A stretch of 6,386 nt of DNA from Lachnospiraceae bacterium (GTDB lineage: Bacteria > Bacillota_A > Clostridia > Lachnospirales > Lachnospiraceae): positions 1 to 6,386 of the forward strand of contig JAGCAV010000115.1 in the NCBI GenBank assembly GCA_017652545.1, given 5' to 3'. Shown in pieces: positions 4,396 through 6,386 of the stretch. Position numbers and translations under genes: made by a program. A model generated the notes under the pieces. That model saw only the letters and a list, made by a program, of their open reading frames with translations, ran no database searches and was not told the origin of the DNA. Each line of letters starts with the position of its first letter. Within the stretch, counting starts at the first letter, position 1.

Positions 4396-6386
4396 TCTCC
4401 AATCTTTTCCTCCGGAATGTCCAGCCGCTGACGCTCAACCAGCTGCGCGAAATATCCGTTTTCCGCCATCAGTTCCTCGTATGTTCCATCCTCGATAATG
4501 TGACCGCCTTCCAGCACAATGATCCTGTCACAGTGCCTGATCGTGGAGAGACGGTGGGCGATTACGAGCCTGGTACACTTGAGGGCGTCAAGCGCCTCGG
4601 ATACCTGTTTCTGGGTCTTGTTGTCCAGGGCGCTTGTCGCCTCATCAAACATCAGCACCCTCGGTTTTGGCGCCACAGCCCTTGCGATCATCAGGCGCTG
4701 TTTCTGACCGCCTGATATACCGCCCTGGCCTTCCGCGATGATCGTATGCATGCCCATGGGCATGGCCCGTATATCATCGGCAATGCCGGCGATCTCCGCT
4801 GCTTCCCATGCTTCATCCACAGAAAGAGACGGTTCCGAGATCACGATATTGGAATAGATGTCGCCCTGGAAGAGACTTCCGTCCTGGGTCACGGCGCCGA
4901 TCCTGCGGCGCAGGGACTGAAGGTCAAGCCTGTTGATATCCTTGCCGTCATAATAGACTGCGCCTTTTTCGGGTTTTTCAAAACCGAGCAGCAGGCGCAT
5001 CAGTGTGCTCTTTCCGCAGCCTGTCCTGCCGACAAGAGCGACATACTCTCCCGCTTTGATCTTCAGGCTCATTCCATCTACCACATAAGGCATATTTTCC
5101 TTGTAGCGGAAGTAGACATTGTTCAGTTCGATACTTCCGGAGAGTCTGGTCACGATCTCCCGGTTTTCCTGGTTTTCGGGAACCGCTTTCAGGATCGGTT
5201 CCGCCATCTCCAGGATCGGTTTGATCTGCGCGATGGAGGACGCAATTCCGGTAAGCGACATAAATGCTCCCATCACCACGCCGTAGGCGGCACTGAAAGC
5301 GATATAGTCGGACGGGGTGGTCCGGGTCTGTACCGCAAGATAATAAATCACACCTGTCCCTGCAAGGGATACTGCCATCATGATCGCACTGTTGATCTTC
5401 AGAAACAGCGGCGGATTATAGGTGATCCTGGCGCCTTTCGAATATGTATCAGCCCACTTTGCAAATGCGCGTTTCTCCGCGCCGGCCAGTCTGATCTTTC
5501 TGACGCCCGTGATGAGCGCGTAACTCAGGCCGTTCTCCTTTGCGTTGATCTCCATGCTTTCTCTTGAGATCCTGATCTGGAGCAGCGTGGTCACGATCGT
5601 CAGGATCACGGTAGCTGCGATCACGAGCAGCGCGGGAATCGTAAAGCCGGGTGCAAAGTGAAAGATCTCTGTCACATAAAGCAGAGACATCAGCGAGGTC
5701 AGCCCGACCGAAAAGATGCTGCTCACCAGAATGGTGCAGAGCCGGTTGACTGCTTCGCTCCTGGAGGAAAGCTCACCGGCGCTGTAATCCCGGAAGAAGG
5801 GTACCGGCAGGCTCATGATCCGCATCATCAGAGCAGAGTCGACAGAGAGGGAAACCTTGGAATCAACCCTTGTCATCCCCAGTTCTTTTGAAGCCGTCAG
5901 GATCTGAGTGGATATCTCCATGGCGATCAGGAAAACGGCTGTCCCCATGAGCAGGGATACACGGCCGATATTCAGAATAAACCCGGTCATGATCTTGGAA
6001 ATATAGGGAAGGATCTTTCCCACCATCGTGACGATAAAGGTCAGGAACACCAGAAGAATGATGTCACTCATGCCAAGACACCCGATCATATATCTGATCA
6101 GATCCGGGATCCCGATCTTCCGCAAAGGAAACGGACGGTAAAAACAGATCGCTTCCTTTTCAAACTGATCCGCTGTAACAGCATTGATACGGCGCTTCCC
6201 GCCTTTTTCATCCCGGTACCAGTATCCGGGTATCGTCCCGGGAAACACCGCCACAGGCATTCCGTCTTCTTTCCGGAAGGCGATCATGGCGCCGAACGCG
6301 TCCTTCTGCCATCCTGTTTCCAGCTCCACCTTCCTGAACATGAGTCCGTGAGGACGCATCGCGTAAGTGAGCTGCTCGTGCGGATC
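4335..6386 (-). CDS. NHLM/bacteriocin-type ABC exporter, fused membrane and ATPase domains (5' partial)
   Basis: This is a half-transporter whose membrane domain is fused to its ATPase; it probably works as a dimer in the cytoplasmic membrane, exporting a peptide or other secreted product. Numbering from the Met at 6359, residues 1-70 form a soluble N-terminal region, followed by an FYRPFP motif (73-78). The exporter membrane domain (about 94-375) contains FFRDYSAGELSSR (188-200), a hallmark of exporters in the bacteriocin/NHLM group. The ATPase has Walker A GRTGCGKST (444-452), Q-loop Gln492, signature ISGGQ (548-552), Walker B VLMFDEATSALD (568-579) and H-loop His602, so it looks active. 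The frame stays open for nine codons upstream of 6359 to the window edge, and that sequence blends into the N-terminal region, so the true start probably lies outside. No C39 Cys/His peptidase motif is visible. An acidic tail of about 30 residues follows the ATPase. The family is secure; the NHLM subgroup is my reading from motif memory, and the cargo is unknown. Confidence 0.9.
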   Translation of the reverse strand, partial: DPHEQLTYAMRPHGLMFRKVELETGWQKDAFGAMIAFRKEDGMPVAVFPGTIPGYWYRDEKGGKRRINAVTADQFEKEAICFYRPFPLRKIGIPDLIRYMIGCLGMSDIILLVFLTFIVTMVGKILPYISKIMTGFILNIGRVSLLMGTAVFLIAMEISTQILTASKELGMTRVDSKVSLSVDSALMMRIMSLPVPFFRDYSAGELSSRSEAVNRLCTILVSSIFSVGLTSLMSLLYVTEIFHFAPGFTIPALLVIAATVILTIVTTLLQIRISRESMEINAKENGLSYALITGVRKIRLAGAEKRAFAKWADTYSKGARITYNPPLFLKINSAIMMAVSLAGTGVIYYLAVQTRTTPSDYIAFSAAYGVVMGAFMSLTGIASSIAQIKPILEMAEPILKAVPENQENREIVTRLSGSIELNNVYFRYKENMPYVVDGMSLKIKAGEYVALVGRTGCGKSTLMRLLLGFEKPEKGAVYYDGKDINRLDLQSLRRRIGAVTQDGSLFQGDIYSNIVISEPSLSVDEAWEAAEIAGIADDIRAMPMGMHTIIAEGQGGISGGQKQRLMIARAVAPKPRVLMFDEATSALDNKTQKQVSEALDALKCTRLVIAHRLSTIRHCDRIIVLEGGHIIEDGTYEELMAENGYFAQLVERQRLDIPEEKIGELKVESGAEIEVDSESGCEG

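Noticed and set aside
4746..5567. Plus-strand open frame of 273 codons antisense to the ABC exporter
   Set aside because: It lies over the ATPase and membrane domains of a clear exporter, its product is His- and Arg-rich without motifs, and no start signal is visible.
1..6386. Internal promoters, terminators, tRNA/rRNA genes, CRISPR arrays, insertion sequences
   Set aside because: Gaps between genes are at most 23 nt and no hairpin-plus-T-run, repeat array or inverted terminal repeat was found by eye.

Overview
The window is one tightly packed, one-directional gene block. Every supportable gene lies on the minus strand, so the biological order runs from high to low coordinates. GC content is moderately high, the Shine-Dalgarno sites are purine-rich (AAGGAG, GGAGGA, GAGAGG), and the protein families resemble those of gut or rumen Firmicutes. 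This suggests a clostridial bacterium, possibly Lachnospiraceae or Ruminococcaceae, but the assignment is an inference from style and was not tested. All four visible stop codons are TGA, so the standard code applies.

Layout in transcription order: (1) 6386-4335, an ABC exporter (fused membrane and ATPase domains) of the kind found in NHLM/bacteriocin export systems, cut at its 5' end by the window edge. (2) 4311-2806, a free-standing amino-acid adenylation enzyme related to DltA and NRPS A domains. (3) 2809-1613, a fold-type III PLP decarboxylase (DapDC/ornithine decarboxylase/BtrK superfamily), whose start overlaps the previous stop by 4 nt (ATGA). (4) 1629-1405, a 74-residue phosphopantetheinyl carrier protein, overlapping the decarboxylase by 17 nt. 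(5) 1386-1, a membrane-bound O-acyltransferase (MBOAT, DltB/AlgI type), cut at its 3' end by the window edge. The largest non-coding gap is 23 nt. No internal promoter, terminator, RNA gene, CRISPR array or insertion sequence was seen, so this is most likely the middle of a longer operon.

The ligase, carrier and MBOAT genes match the logic of the dlt operon: an amino acid is adenylated, loaded on a carrier's phosphopantetheine arm, and passed by an MBOAT to a hydroxyl group outside the membrane. Two parts do not fit a standard dlt operon. One is a PLP decarboxylase translationally coupled between ligase and carrier. The other is a peptide-exporter-type ABC transporter at the head. The most economical reading is a dlt-like pathway that decorates a surface or secreted acceptor with a decarboxylated, amine-bearing acyl group (for example one derived from Glu, Asp or DAP) rather than with D-alanine. 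The substrate, the acceptor and the exporter's cargo cannot be read from this window.
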